A stretch of DNA of 64,000 nucleotides from Viola odorata (GCA_963691705.1 OY829542.1:193501-257500), one strand, 5' to 3'. Numbered from the stretch's first letter, positions 12,287 to 23,503 are shown. Numbers and translations: made by a program. Notes: generated by a model from the letters alone, not told the origin.

Positions 12287-14146
12287 ATGGCTTTGCAACT
12301 ATGGGAGACTTTGAAGGAAGCAATCACGACCTACACAGGCCTCTCCCCAACCACTTTCTTCACAGTTGTGGCTTTGGGTTTGGCTCTGTACTATGTCGTT
12401 TCAGGCCTTTTGGGGGGTTCCGATCATCACAATCCGGTGAGGTCTAGGGCGGTTGAGGAGCAGATGCAGCCTCTTCCCCCTCCTGTTCAACTCGGTGAGG
12501 TCACTGAAGAGGACCTCAAACAGTACGATGGCTCTGATCCCCAAAAGCCTTTGCTCATGGCTATTAAGGGTCAGATCTACGATGTCTCCCAGAGCAGGTA
12601 TACTTTTTTTCTTTCTTCTGGGTATGTCTAAAGTTGGTTCCTTTCTTTGTGGGCTTGTTTGTTTAGAGTATGGTCAACGGGTGCTGTAGCTTTCTTTCTG
12701 GGATGATTATCCAATTTTGGGTTTCCTTTGTTTTTTTTTCTTTTATTCACTTCAGATTTTGTTTTGATTCAAGTAAATGACTGTCTTCAGCTTGCTTCGC
12801 TTTTCTGCTTTTATGATGCTTTCTGTTCTGTTGGTGACCTACCTTTTTCCCTTGTCACATGCTTATATTTAATGGATTCATTTTGATGTTTTCAAAAAGT
12901 TTTACTGTGTTTAACATTTTGGTGCATCTTTCTTGTAAGTTGATATGAATTGGTAGTTGGTCTGCTGATACACTTGTTAGTTTTGTTATTAAGTTACAGG
13001 GATTGAATGGTGTATGTTTGATTAGTTTCCATCATATTGAACAAACTGTGAGTCGAGGTCATCATTTTCTTTTCAAATGTAAAATCTCTGGATGACATGG
13101 TCTGTAATTGCAATGATTTAGCATAGCTTTTGTATCTTGGATTGCTGTTGGTTTTGCAGTCCTGTAATCAGAATTTAGGGATTGACCTCATTTCATGTGC
13201 TGAATGAGTGAATGATAGATCATTTGCTTCCACGGGAAGAGTGAGCTGTAGCTTAAAATGTGGAAGTAGTTTTCTATTTTGTGTATAGTTACTAACGTGA
13301 CAGTCCCATTACACATGCACTTCTAAATGAACCTCAAATTGTATCATGAACAAAGGTAGAATTTCTTTCATAATATGCCATGTGAATGAGGTGATATGGC
13401 AATTTATGAGTGTTAATCAATCATCAAACTTGGATGTGGAATGCATTGGCAGTGAATGGGAAACATTGCCAACATTATGAATTGTGGCATGTAAAGTCGC
13501 AATCTTACACTTTCTACCCCAACCACTTTAGTATTCATCCTAATGTCTTTTTTATGTGTGTTCTATGAATAATTGCTTGAGATTCATGTTATTCTATATG
13601 ATCAGTACCTTACAACTGCTATACTTTGTGGCTTGATCTTGATTTTTAATCGATATCATATTGCTAGTCTCTAATGTCCATCATCTGCTTTACCTATTAG
13701 TTTATAATGAACTCAGGATTGGAAATCAGATTTAGTGAACTTTTCCCTAGTGTGGCCTTTTATTTGCCCTGTTATATAGATTTGTACTGAAACTCTAGTT
13801 TGACTGTAGGATGTTTTATGGACCTGGTGGACCTTATGCATTGTTTGCCGGGAAGGATGCCAGCAGAGCACTTGCAAAGATGTCTTTTGAAGATAAAGAT
13901 TTAACCGGGGATACCTCTGGCCTTGGTCCTTTTGAGATGGAAGCCTTGCAGGACTGGGAGTACAAGTTCATGAGCAAGTATGTAAAGGTTGGAATAATAA
14001 AGAAGGAGGTTCCAGAAACTGATGAAGCCTCCTCAGGTGAAGGAAAAGAAGCTTCGCAAAGTGAGGCTGCAAAGCATGGTGAAGATGGTCCATCAGCTCA
14101 AGCGGCTGTGGAAACTCCTTCTGATGGTGATTCCAAGAAGGATTAA
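12287..14146 (+). CDS. MSBP1: Membrane steroid-binding protein (MAPR family)
   Basis: A cytochrome-b5-like haem/steroid-binding protein of the membrane-associated progesterone receptor family. In plants these act at the ER or plasma membrane, for example in brassinosteroid signalling and as scaffolds for lignin P450s. Exon 1 is 12287-12597 and exon 2 is 13810-14146. The junction AG|G restores SRMFYG. The N-terminus MALQLWETLKEAITTYTG precedes one membrane span (FFTVVALGLALYYVVSGLL, residues about 23-43). The b5 fold reads EVTEEDLKQYDGSDPQKPLL, AIKGQIYDVSQSR, FYGPGGPYALFAGKDASRAL and DWEYKFMSKY. The acidic, Ser-rich tail ends GDSKKD. The total is about 215 residues, a normal length. It appears intact, with one intron of about 1.2 kb. 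Confidence 0.93.
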
Positions 14147-15799
14147 TGCTTTGGGCTTTTGTGGATATGGAATTGCACATCACGGAGCTAATCTAAAAGA
14201 AAAATGGAGAATGTGGTACTGGGGTTAATGAATGTATTTTGTGAACGTCGCGTCACATATTAGTTTACTGTCCAAGTCTAGAATACTCTTGTTACACTCG
14301 GCTTTAAGATTTAGTTTGTGGACTAATAAATGGATTTGATAAAACTTGATATTCTGCCGGTGGCTGTAACCTGTATCTTCAATACGGTCTGGAATGGATC
14401 ATAGAATATTTATCCTAACTTTAAGTTATTGAGCGTTATTTGGCAAGTTTTCTTGATCATAGATGAATAAATTCTGGAATGCGTGAACTGATAAATCGTT
14501 TTACTTCTGTCTATTGCTTAGACTTCTTGTAGTGTTGTAATGTTTGTCCTGGTAAGTACTCGTATGTCCTCCTGCAGTTTTCACTTGGGTAAATACAAAA
14601 TCCTTTACACTTCGCAAGATGTTTGGGATCAATTTGTTGGAATTTATGTCTTAACGATTTTATTATATTTCACTTCATATATAAATTATATTTCAGTTCA
14701 TACATAGTTTTTTGGAGTGCTGAAATGAGACTACAACTGATTAACTAACAGGATGTTGCACCTGCAGGTCCGCCAAACTGAGCAGAGAAATGCCTGGAAT
14801 CGTCAACGAAACCCAGGTATTGGACTTTATAAACGTTGGGGCAATCGGCGGAGGTGGTCATCGAAACATTGGTTGGATCGAAAGGTTTGGCATCAGAATC
14901 AACAAATTGGATATGAGAGACATAGCTTGTCTTTTGAAAATCTGGTGGCTCAAAATGACCACTCCCCATTGATGGGAATGGCTCGTTCGGAGGGTTATAC
15001 GCCTCACCTCCAAACTGTACTTGCCCAGCCGATTCTGCTAAGCTTGTGAATAACTCCTTTGGCCAGTAACCAAGCACAACTTGTCCTGCATCATCCATAT
15101 CCTCCACCACCAGCCAGTTCCCTGTTTTCTTGTCCTAAATATATACATATAGCAAAAACCACATTATTACAGTATCTTTATTTTCGAACTCTCTCGACTA
15201 ATAATAATGGTCGAGCAAGAAGAGACTAATACTGATGAGAATGAAATTACCTTAACAATAAGGACCACCATCGAGAATTGTTCCCCGCTGTAGGCTGATT
15301 GGCGTAGGATTGGGTCGCCGAGAGGATGCTTAGGGCTAACTTGGACATAACCAGGGCAAAGAAGGTTATAGCATCCTGTCTTCCCTTCTTTGTCAGCCTA
15401 CACAAATATTAGTACAATGTTAGCATTGCAAGAATTTACTACCATACCATTTTATTCTTGACTTTGATCACTGGTTTAAAAGTTACTTACAGTCCACATG
15501 GCGACTGTTCGGGTCTGGCTGTCTCCGTATAATGTAGGATTCACCTGAACGGTCCCTGAAGAAACAGTGAGAACATTCAGGAGACCGAAAATAAAAATAA
15601 AATGCTATAACGGGTTTAATCGAACTAATTATCGATATGATAATGAGAAAGCTTAATCACCTGCCAACCATAGTGAATGCCGTTGGGCTGGTCATTGATG
15701 GTGTTGGAGAGCCACACCCCAGCTCCACTGAATTGATTCTGTGCAACAGTCTGATTGTATACGTTTATAAATGCTGTGGTGTGGCACCATAAAACTTCC

Positions 15800-16554
15800 T
15801 GATAATACATAAAATTATCACAAGGGCATAACGGACATTGTACCTTCACAAAGTACCGTTGACCAGTCAAAACGGCACATGACCGATTGACCAGCTCAGT
15901 CATATGAAACGGCATCGCGACCGATTGACCAAGTCAACGGGAATAAGTGACCAAAGGACAAGTCCAGCCCGATTGCCTCAAAGCGGCACGAAGCCGATCC
16001 GCCCGCAAAGCTGTGAAGAAACGGGTCGATACCTCTACAAACATTGACCAGGTCAATGGTCTCCAAACGGCAGCATGCCGATTCGCCACAACGGCAGAAT
16101 GCCGATTCGGCACAAACGGCGTAAGCTCCAAATAAAGGTACACTGTACATTATTGCCATTAAGTCAGTGGTCAGAGCTGGCGTGGGGGACAGTATCATCT
16201 GCCTCCACTCAGTCTCTATAAAGCCATTAGACAAGGTACCAACTCTACTTTATAATTATTAATTCCTACTTTTAAACCACTATCCCCAAAAAAGGGGAAG
16301 GGGGTCAGTAGATCTAACCACTCTAGTCCTACATAAGGACTAGAGGGAAAGACAGGAAGGAGAGGATTCATTTCCACTCGGACGCACACTCAATTATTTT
16401 TAAGACCAAACACTGATTTTGGCATTGGAGGTTCTCCGCCGGAGACAACTCCGGCGGTTTTGCAGGTTGCTCAAGGTGTCCCAAGGAGCTCCAACCACCA
16501 CTCCCCGGCATGCCATTTGACGGAAAAGCCCCCCCATCCTTCTTTGGATTATCA
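15800..16554 (+). repeat. 5' LTR of the TR-GAG element
   Basis: A 755-bp LTR starting TG and ending CA, with a short inverted terminus TGATAAT/ATTATCA. It carries repeated AACGGCA...TGCCGATT words (16070-16110) and a TATA-like CTATAAAG at about 16217. The likely primer-binding region starts at AATGGTGCTTTCATTGAGAG, just after the LTR. I did not match it to a tRNA. Confidence 0.9.
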
Positions 16555-16652
16555 AATGGTGCTTTCATTGAGAGCTTTTGAAGTTTCAAGTGAGCAAGCC
16601 TTGAGATTTAAAGCTCTTCCTTCTCAATAATTTGGGGTTTTCATTTCCAAAA

Positions 16653-17750
16653 ATGGCATCCAATCAAGATCTTCAATCAAATCAACCCACTGGTGCTGCT
16701 ACGGGTCAACGTGAAACACCACCAGCCCAAGCTTCACTTTTTCCAGCGGAAATAAGTGCTACTGCTCGTCGGCTTAATTTCCCAGAAAACCCATTTCCAG
16801 GCGTTCCTCACCCAGATCTACCTGCTGCCGGCATTCCACCTGCAATCATGCACGAGTTTGCAGCCTTGCATCATAGGATGGACGTGATGATGGCGACGCT
16901 CATGGAAAAAATTCCTCTGCCCAACAGTCAGCAACCTATTCCTCAACAAATCCACCATCACCCGCCAGTAATCTCCTCTTCTGCGCCTCCACCGCTGGCG
17001 GATCCACAAGCTGGGTCAGTTCATCAGACCAGAAAGAGAAGACTAGAGAGATCGGTGACCCAGCATCACCCCGAGACAGACCGCTCAAAAAGTGGACGAG
17101 ACCTGTCCAGAAAATCTGTTCCTCGACCAGATCGGGAAGAGCAGGATGATGATCCAAAGAATCCGTTGACATTTCGGATTCGGAAACATCAAGTAAGCAG
17201 GCATGTCAAGCTACCGTCCGATCACTACCATGGGACAACAGATCCTACGGTTCATGTGAGTTCAGTAAAGAAACATGTTAAGTTTTTTACTAGAAATGAT
17301 GAGGGTTTATGCCAAATATTTGTGATGACCCTTAAAGGGATAGCCAACGCTTGGTTTGAGAAGTTACCAGCCGGATCTGTTGACTGTTTTGAGCACCTAG
17401 AAAAGGCATTCAGAAGCCGATTCAGCTCATGCATTCCGATGGAAAAATCTTCAGCCGTTCTGTTTGACATAATGCGGAAATCCGGAGAATCGTTGGCTGC
17501 ATATGTGGCAAGATTCAACACGGAGCTAGCCGTCCTTCCTGACGTGGCGCCCGCCTTTGCAGCGGAGGCTGTAAGAAGGAACTGTAAATACCGAGAATTG
17601 GAGAATGCTTTGATTGCAAGCACTCCTAAAACCTTAGATCTTTTGCGGATTGAGGTAGAAAAATATTCCAGAATGGAAGAAGCTGACCACCGAAGGAGGA
17701 AACGGGAGGAACCCGATCTCCAGAGTGCAAAAAAGAAGCAATCGGCATGA
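16653..17750 (+). CDS. Retrotransposon GAG polyprotein
   Basis: A 365-residue ORF starting MASNQDLQSNQPTGAATG, about 100 bp after the 5' LTR. The N-terminal half is Pro/Gln-rich. The C-terminal half has the retrotransposon gag domain: LPSDHYHGTTDPTVHVSSVK, VMTLKGIANAWFEKLPAGSV, FEHLEKAFRSRFSS and GESLAAYVARFNTEL. This is the Gypsy/Tat-type arrangement, and it ends in a basic tail (RRRKREEPD, AKKKQSA). There is no CCHC zinc knuckle and no pol frame follows. It should form the capsid-like particle that packages element RNA, with enzymes supplied in trans. The frame is fully open, consistent with youth. Confidence 0.88.
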   Translation: MASNQDLQSNQPTGAATGQRETPPAQASLFPAEISATARRLNFPENPFPGVPHPDLPAAGIPPAIMHEFAALHHRMDVMMATLMEKIPLPNSQQPIPQQIHHHPPVISSSAPPPLADPQAGSVHQTRKRRLERSVTQHHPETDRSKSGRDLSRKSVPRPDREEQDDDPKNPLTFRIRKHQVSRHVKLPSDHYHGTTDPTVHVSSVKKHVKFFTRNDEGLCQIFVMTLKGIANAWFEKLPAGSVDCFEHLEKAFRSRFSSCIPMEKSSAVLFDIMRKSGESLAAYVARFNTELAVLPDVAPAFAAEAVRRNCKYRELENALIASTPKTLDLLRIEVEKYSRMEEADHRRRKREEPDLQSAKKKQSA

Positions 17751-18000
17751 AGCCGATATGCAGATCGGTCAGCCGATTTCTCTTTAATGTCGTTGTCCAG
17801 ATCAGAGGGCGAAACGGCAAAATGTTCAAAACGGCATCTGGCCAAACCGTCAAAAACAGAGATAAGTCCGATTTGTTTTATCTTTGTTAAATTTTCTGGG
17901 ATATTATGTATAACATGAATTATCAAATATTTCCAAGCAATGAAAAATATATATTCGCAAGTATTGTTTCTCATATGATTGCAGATCTCGAGAAAACAAA

Positions 18001-18200
18001 AATTAAACCAGCCGTGGATGTAGGTCAAGCTGAACCACGTTACCAAAATCCAGCCGTGGATGTAGGTTAAGCTGAACCACGTTACCAAAATTCAAGAACT
18101 GCGGACGTAAGTCATCTTAGACCGAACCGCGTTATCAAAAACAAATCAGCCGTGGACGTAAGTCATTTTAGACCGAACCACGTCACCAAAATCCAAGAAT
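18001..18200 (+). repeat. Tandem repeat of about 50 bp in the TR-GAG interior
   Basis: About four degenerate copies of a roughly 50-bp unit with the words CCGTGGATGTAGGTCAAGC and GAACCACGTTACCAAAA. The array lies between gag and the 74-bp array and is non-coding. Confidence 0.75.
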
Positions 18201-18215
18201 TGGCGGATGTAATTT

Positions 18216-18640
18216 CTACTAGGGCTACCTAAGGCGTTGCCTGGGAACGCCAACAACCAAATCGGCTCCAGCCCGATTGGTTCAAAACGCTACTAGGGCT
18301 ACCTAAGGCGTTGCCTGGGAACGCCAACAACCAAATCGGCTCCAGCCCGATTGGTTCAAAACGCTACTAGGGCTACCTAAGGCGTTGCCCGGGAACGCCA
18401 ACAACCAAATCGGCTCCAGCCCGATTGGTTCAAAACGCTACTAGGGCTACCTAAGGCGTTGCCTGGGAACGCCAACAACCAAATCGGCTCCAGCCCGATT
18501 GGTTCAAAACGCTACTAGGGCTACCTAAGGCGTTGCCTGGGAACGCCAACAACCAAATCGGCTCCAGCCCGATTGGTTTAAAACGCTACTAGGGCTACCT
18601 AAGGCGTTGCCTAGGGATGCCAACAACTTGATCAGCGAGA
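18216..18640 (+). repeat. 74-bp tandem array in the TR-GAG interior
   Basis: Five near-identical 74-bp units start at 18216, 18290, 18364, 18438 and 18512, with a diverging partial sixth at 18586. Each unit contains GGCTACCTAAGGCGTTGCC and ATCGGCTCCAGCCCGATTGG. The latter can pair with itself as a small hairpin (ATCGG...CCGAT). Confidence 0.9.
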
Positions 18641-18989
18641 GCCTGATAAGTCCTACAAAGCAGCAGCCTGATTGGTTCAAATTGCAAACGATACATATAT
18701 CGCCACCAAGGCATATATCGTTATTGAGGCATATATCGCTATTGATGCATATATCGCTATTGATGCATATATCGTTATTGATGCATATATCGTCATCAAG
18801 GCATATATATATATTGTCATCACATAAAGACCATGTTGGTCCTGCTGATCAACGATGGAATGCTAAAGAAAAAGAATTCAAACTTATCTCGGTCTTGTCA
18901 AGCCAGATAGCGAAAGATACAGCTGCAACATTTTTCAAATAGGCCTGGTCAGCAAAACCTGACAGTTTGGTTCTACAGGGCAGCTCAAT

Positions 18990-19475
18990 ATAAAGTCCGT
19001 TCTGCGCGATCAGACGGCAAAGATTCTCCAAAGTCCGTTTCAGACGGCAAAGTTATAAAGTCCGTTCTGCGCGATCAGGCGGTAAAGATTCTCCAAAGTC
19101 TGTTTCAGACGGCAAAGTTATAAAGTCCGTTCTGCGCGATCAGACGGCAAAGATTCTCCAAAGTCCGTTTCAGACGGCAAAGTTATAAAGTCCGTTCTGC
19201 GCGATCAGACGGCAAAAATTCTCCAAAGCCCGTTTCAGATGGCAAAGTTATAAAGTCCGTTCTGCGCGATCAGACGGCAAAAATTCTCCAAAGCCCGTTT
19301 CAGATGGCAAAGTTATAAAGTCCGTTCTGCGCGATCAGACGGCAAAAATTCTCCAAAGTCCGTTCCAGACGGCAAAGTCATAAAGTCCGTTCTGCGTGAT
19401 CAGACGGCAAAAATTCTCTAAAGTCCGTTCCAGACGGCAAAGTCATAAAGTCCGTTCTGCGTGATCAGGTGACAA
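18990..19475 (+). repeat. 65-bp tandem array in the TR-GAG interior
   Basis: About seven units with a 65-bp period (for example from 19053 and 19118). Each contains AAGTCCGTTCTGCGCGATCA and CAGACGGCAAAG, with scattered substitutions. A short run of GCATATATCG(C/T)TAT repeats at 18700-18810 precedes it. Confidence 0.88.
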
Positions 19476-19684
19476 AATTCCAAAGACCGTTTCTGCCCTA
19501 TCGAGCGGCAATATCTCCCAAACAGCCTAGTGCTGAATTATCAAAGTAGCCACATCAGAAGGAGTGAGAAAAAACTCTACAACTGCATCAAAGCGCATGA
19601 AACGGCAGCATGCCGATTATCAGGCACCAAGCTAGAAACGGCAAGCCCTTGGTAAACACTCGGGCTCGTTTGTTGTTGGGCCTC

Positions 19685-20438
19685 TGATAATACATAAAAT
19701 TATCACAAGGGCATAACGGACATTGTACCTTCACAAAGTACCGTTGACCAGTCAAAACGGCACATGACCGATTGACCAGCTCAGTCATATGAAACGGCAT
19801 CGCGACCGATTGACCAAGTCAACGGGAATAAGTGACCAAAGGACAAGTCCAGCCCGATTGCCTCAAAGCGGCACGAAGCCGATCCGCCCGCAAAGCTGTG
19901 AAGAAACGGGTCGATACCTCTACAAACATTGACCAGGTCAATGGTCTCCAAACGGCAGCATGCCGATTCGCCACAACGGCAGAATGCCGATTCGGCACAA
20001 ACGGCGTAAGCTCCAAATAAAGGTACACTGTACATTATTGCCATTAAGTCAGTGGTCAGAGCTGGCGTGGGGGACAGTATCATCTGCCTCCACTCAGTCT
20101 CTATAAAGCCATTAGACAAGGTACCAACTCTACTTTATAATTATTAATTCCTACTTTTAAACCACTATCCCCAAAAAAGGGGAAGAGGGTCAGTAGATCT
20201 AACCACTCTAGTCCTACATAAGGACTAGAGGGAAAGACAGGAAGGAGAGGATTCATTTCCACTCGGACGCACACTCAATTATTTTTAAGACCAAACACTG
20301 ATTTTGGCATTGGAGGTTCTCCGCCGGAGACAACTCCGGCGGTTTTGCAGGTTGCTCAAGGTGTCCCAAGAAGCTCCAACCACCACTCCCCGGCATGCCA
20401 TTTGACGGAAAAGCCCCCCATCCTTCTTTGGATTATCA
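19685..20438 (+). repeat. 3' LTR of the TR-GAG element
   Basis: A 754-bp copy of the 5' LTR. Differences seen by eye: GGGGAAGAGGG versus GGGGAAGGGGG, AAGAAGCTCC versus AAGGAGCTCC, and one C fewer in a C run. It ends ATTATCA, followed by the CTTCC duplication. Confidence 0.9.
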
Positions 20439-21522
20439 CTTCCCTCCATCCGTCCCCGCCGTCGCATACTAATCAATCAATCATCAATTAAATAACTTCA
20501 ATTAGCCGACAAGTAACTTATTTAATACACAGTACGTGGTGGTTTTGTTGGGGTTGATCACTTAGAGGGAGTAAGGGAACTTTGTTGGTAGTTGAGCTCC
20601 TCAGGATCGGAACTGTTCCTTCGGGACATTCCACGCCGCCTCTCCTCTTCATTCTTGCACCTCTAGCTCCAGAATCGGCAGATGATTTCACCTGATCGAG
20701 TAGTACCGCTAGTTTCCTTTTCATCCAAGAACTGGGTTTCATCTGCAGTGGCAACAGATAAAATAATTTATTAATGTCTGGTAGACATACATGGTTAATG
20801 AGTAACTTGTTCAATCAATTTAAACCTGGATTGTGTGATTTCGCAATAAGGGGTGATCAAAAGCCGGCTGCTTGTTGATATCAATGCAATCCATGATGTC
20901 GCCATCCTCATACTAAAAATTAAATTAAATTATATCGCAATATATAAAAACAAGAAACAAGAAAACAAAATGGTCGGAATATCCTGAACCTGAAAGGTGG
21001 TGGTGGTGACGACAGGAGGTTCATTCAAGATTTGTACTTGTCTTTCTAATTTTCCTTCTATCACATTATTATAATTAATCATCGTACATATTGTAAGTGT
21101 AATGCTACAAAGAAATAAAAAACTCATCCTTGCACTTTTTAATCCTCAGATTTATCTATTGCTCACTAGTTTACTCTCTGTTTTGGTTTAAGAGAGTGTG
21201 CGCGCTGTTGTTATATATAGTGCATGAAAAGATGGTGGTATATCCATGCATAAATCACAAAAAGGGAAAAAAATCCATGAGATTCATTTAAGGAAGAGAG
21301 AATAGCATGAAAATTAGAAGACTATCTAAACCAAATGGAAAGTTTAGAGCTAAGACAATTTTACTTAAATGGAAACATATCATCTTTATGTTGTTAATTT
21401 AATAGTTACTTAGCTAACAAAATGCTGATAAACAATGATAAATCTCAAGTCAATTAATAAAGTTATTATAGTATTATTGAAAATTGTGAAATCATATTTG
21501 AAATAGAAGTGAGATGGAGGAC

Positions 21523-21625
21523 CTGAAAGCTGGTGACTGCAGGCGGTTTGTTCAAGACTTGTAGAAGCTGTTGTTTCTCTAATTCCAAATCGTTCTTGAT
21601 GCGATCCTGCCTAGGGTTAGTAAGC
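21523..21625 (-). pseudogene. Remnant exon of a second neprosin gene
   Basis: A minus-strand segment reading RIKNDLELEKQQLLQVLNKP, then PAVTSFQ, and ending at a donor (CAG|GTCCTCC). It corresponds to the end of exon A of the neighbouring neprosin gene (LERQVQILNEPPVV...TFQ). The LNKPP motif is closer to the family norm. No signal peptide exon end, activation peptide or catalytic domain exon is found beyond it. I read it as the leftover of a tandem duplicate. Confidence 0.6.
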
Positions 21626-21879
21626 CGGATTACAATGGAGCTATCGAAGGATCTAGCTGAACGAATTTATCTAGCGACAACAAGATCACAAGAAAGGAAA
21701 GACATGGAAAATGTATATTTAGCGGAGAAATTACACAAAGAGCGATGGGAAGATTGGAGTTACCGGGATTTAGAAGATGGATGGAAGGGACGGAGATGAG
21801 CACACACGAAGTAGCGACAATCACACGAACGATTGCTTGATCAAGATATAATTCGACGGTCAAGTTGGGACTCGTTTCT

Positions 21880-22730
21880 ATGGATGATCAAACAAATAAA
21901 CATATATTTCATTCACACAAATCGTCAATACGATTACAAACATTGATTTCCCGGAGAGAGATCTGGAGGAGTAATCTCAAACTCAAGCGATCCCTCTCAA
22001 GGAATTAAAGTGATGAGCTCAAGGCTTAGGTGATAAGAGGAAGGAGTAATCTCACTTTACAAAATATCACACAAATGTCTAAAGAAACAACCTATTTATA
22101 GTTCGTACAAAAGATGGGCTTAAAAAGCCCAAAAATCAGTCTTGGACCATTGTCTGGCGGTATGCCGCTCCAGGAGAAATGGGCCTGGCGGTATACCGCT
22201 AGCTTCGCTTGGAGATGCGCAAAATAAATCAATTCCTGGCGGTATGCCGCCCCAGACATGGCATTTCTGGCGGTATGCCGCTAGGCTCGTTCACACTGCG
22301 CGCTGAAATGTCGACTGACATAACTTTTGATCCACCCGTCAGATTGGCCTGAAACTTACCCCAAACGAAAGCTAACATCCTGAAGTTTCCAACAAGCCTA
22401 TGATCGCTCAAATCTGACCCTATTTGCTTGTCCATATTCTGGTGGCAAATATGCGACGCAATTCTGACTTGCATAAGACCTCTTGGATGGAGCTTTTGAT
22501 GTCAAGGCCTTGGGATGGGTGCGCGTGGCCTGGTGACATGGAGCTTTTGATGTCAAGGCCTTGGGATGGGTGTGCGTGGCCTGGTGACTTGCTTGGGTTA
22601 GACGCGCTTCTACTTCATGGCTTTCTTGGCCATCTTGGGAGTTTCGTTCATCTAGGCCGAGGCATTGAGAGGATTTGGCGCTTGAACCTCGACCTTGGGC
22701 ATGGTTTTCGATCATTTGTAAGGCTCAGCT
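21880..22730. repeat. Unclassified repeat-rich, probably transposon-derived segment
   Basis: No gene was recognised. It contains four copies of GGCGGTAT(G/A)CCGC at about 22155-22283 and a 51-bp tandem duplication at 22487-22588 (unit starts ATGGAGCTTTTGATGTCAAG). The block abuts a Copia-like LTR and may be the body or LTR of another element, possibly on the minus strand. Confidence 0.5.
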
Positions 22731-23503
22731 TGTTGGGTCCAGCTCATTTTGGCTGCCCAACTGTCGACTCTATATGGAGTCAAATAATTAATTGGATGCT
22801 GTAAAATTGGACTTGTGTTGTCCAAGTTTGAAAAAGGAAAACTGAAAGTATGTAGAATGGTATCGTAATTTCTACATTGCCGTCGTCCAAGCCACAATTG
22901 GTTGCATGGCAGCTAATTTGGAAATTTGATTTGACCGAAGGAGTCATCAATTTGGAAAGTGAAATTGGCAACAACCATTGAATTAATTAGTAATTAATTC
23001 ATGTGCCAAATCTTGGACGGAAAAGTGAATTGGAAAGTAAGAAGGAAGAAGTGTGTGGAAGCAGCAAAAATTGAAAAGAGAGTGGAAGAAGCTAGATTGT
23101 TTTGACAACAACCAAAATTGAATGTGCCGCTTTTCATCTTTGACTTTTCCTTTTTCACAATTTGTTTGTGTGCTACTACATCTATAAACAGATGCTTTGG
23201 AAGTGGAATTAGGTAGATCAATTGCAACCGAGTGCAATTGAGAGGGTGTGGGCAGATAGAAAAGTGAGAATTGTGAGAGAAAAATAATTGGTGGATTGAT
23301 TCCATATTTCGAGTGAGTGTATCCTAAATATTTAGGATTTGGGTTTGAGAGACAACTTATTGTATTATTTTTCTTCTTGGTTAATAAAATTCTCATATCT
23401 GTCCCGTGGTTTTTCCTCGTTTGAGGTTTTCCACGTAAATTCCCGGTGTTGTGTATTTCCTGTATTTTCTGTTCGATCCAAAAGTGGGAAGCTTTTCCCA
23501 ATA
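22731..23503 (+). mobile_element. Copia-like LTR, rest of element truncated
   Basis: Starts TGTTGGG and ends CCCAATA, an imperfect inverted terminus. Two bases later comes TGGTAGCAGAGC, one mismatch from the tRNA-iMet primer-binding site TGGTATCAGAGC. The late part (CTTATTGTATTATTTTTCTT, then CCCGTGGTTTTTCC and TTCCACGTAAA) is the R/U5 text common in plant Copia LTRs. Only a few tens of bases of internal sequence follow, and no second LTR or pol is present. It is a truncated insertion. Confidence 0.7.

Larger units (their letters stand above)
15800..20438 (+). mobile_element. Young TR-GAG LTR retrotransposon (gag only)
   Basis: A complete 4.64-kb element bounded by LTRs 15800-16554 and 19685-20438. 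They begin TGATAAT and end ATTATCA. The target duplication CTTCC is at 15795-15799 and 20439-20443. The 3.1-kb interior encodes only a Gypsy-like GAG. No protease, reverse transcriptase, RNase H or integrase frame exists, so the element is non-autonomous and would depend on a partner. By eye the LTRs differ by two substitutions and one C-run indel in about 755 bp, so insertion was very recent. The rest of the interior is tandem repeats. No obvious purine-rich tract precedes the 3' LTR. Confidence 0.9.
14745..21127 (-). pseudogene. Neprosin-domain gene split by an LTR retroelement
   Basis: A secreted neprosin/DUF239 (glutamic peptidase-like) gene. Exons on the minus strand: A 21127-20990 (signal peptide MSFLFLCSITLTICT, then LERQVQILNEPP), B 20912-20826 ([20 protein letters not shown], the activation-peptide hallmark) and C 20742 to about 20524 (ECPEGTVPI, ending NHH). 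Exon D begins at 20468 (YATAGTDGGKFYGATPQ) and continues beyond the insertion to about 15673. E is 15544-15491 (VNPTLYGDSQT), F 15397-15251 (TGCYNLLCPGYVQVSPKHPL) and G 15134-14745, ending FGGPAGATSC. The retroelement at 15800-20438 lies inside coding exon D, with target duplication CTTCC. Just past it, FYGATPQ and AFINVYNQTV are in different frames, so the exon also carries a 1-nt frameshift. The rest of the coding sequence is well preserved, which points to recent loss. Confidence 0.82.

Noticed and set aside
15896..16234. 112-codon minus-strand ORF in the 5' LTR, repeated in the 3' LTR
   Set aside because: It occurs twice only because the LTRs are duplicates. It contains no known domain and overlaps the LTR's own CCGATT repeats.
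17252..18088. 278-codon minus-strand ORF opposite gag
   Set aside because: Shadow of the gag frame and the following repeats. The sense-strand gag domain explains the sequence.
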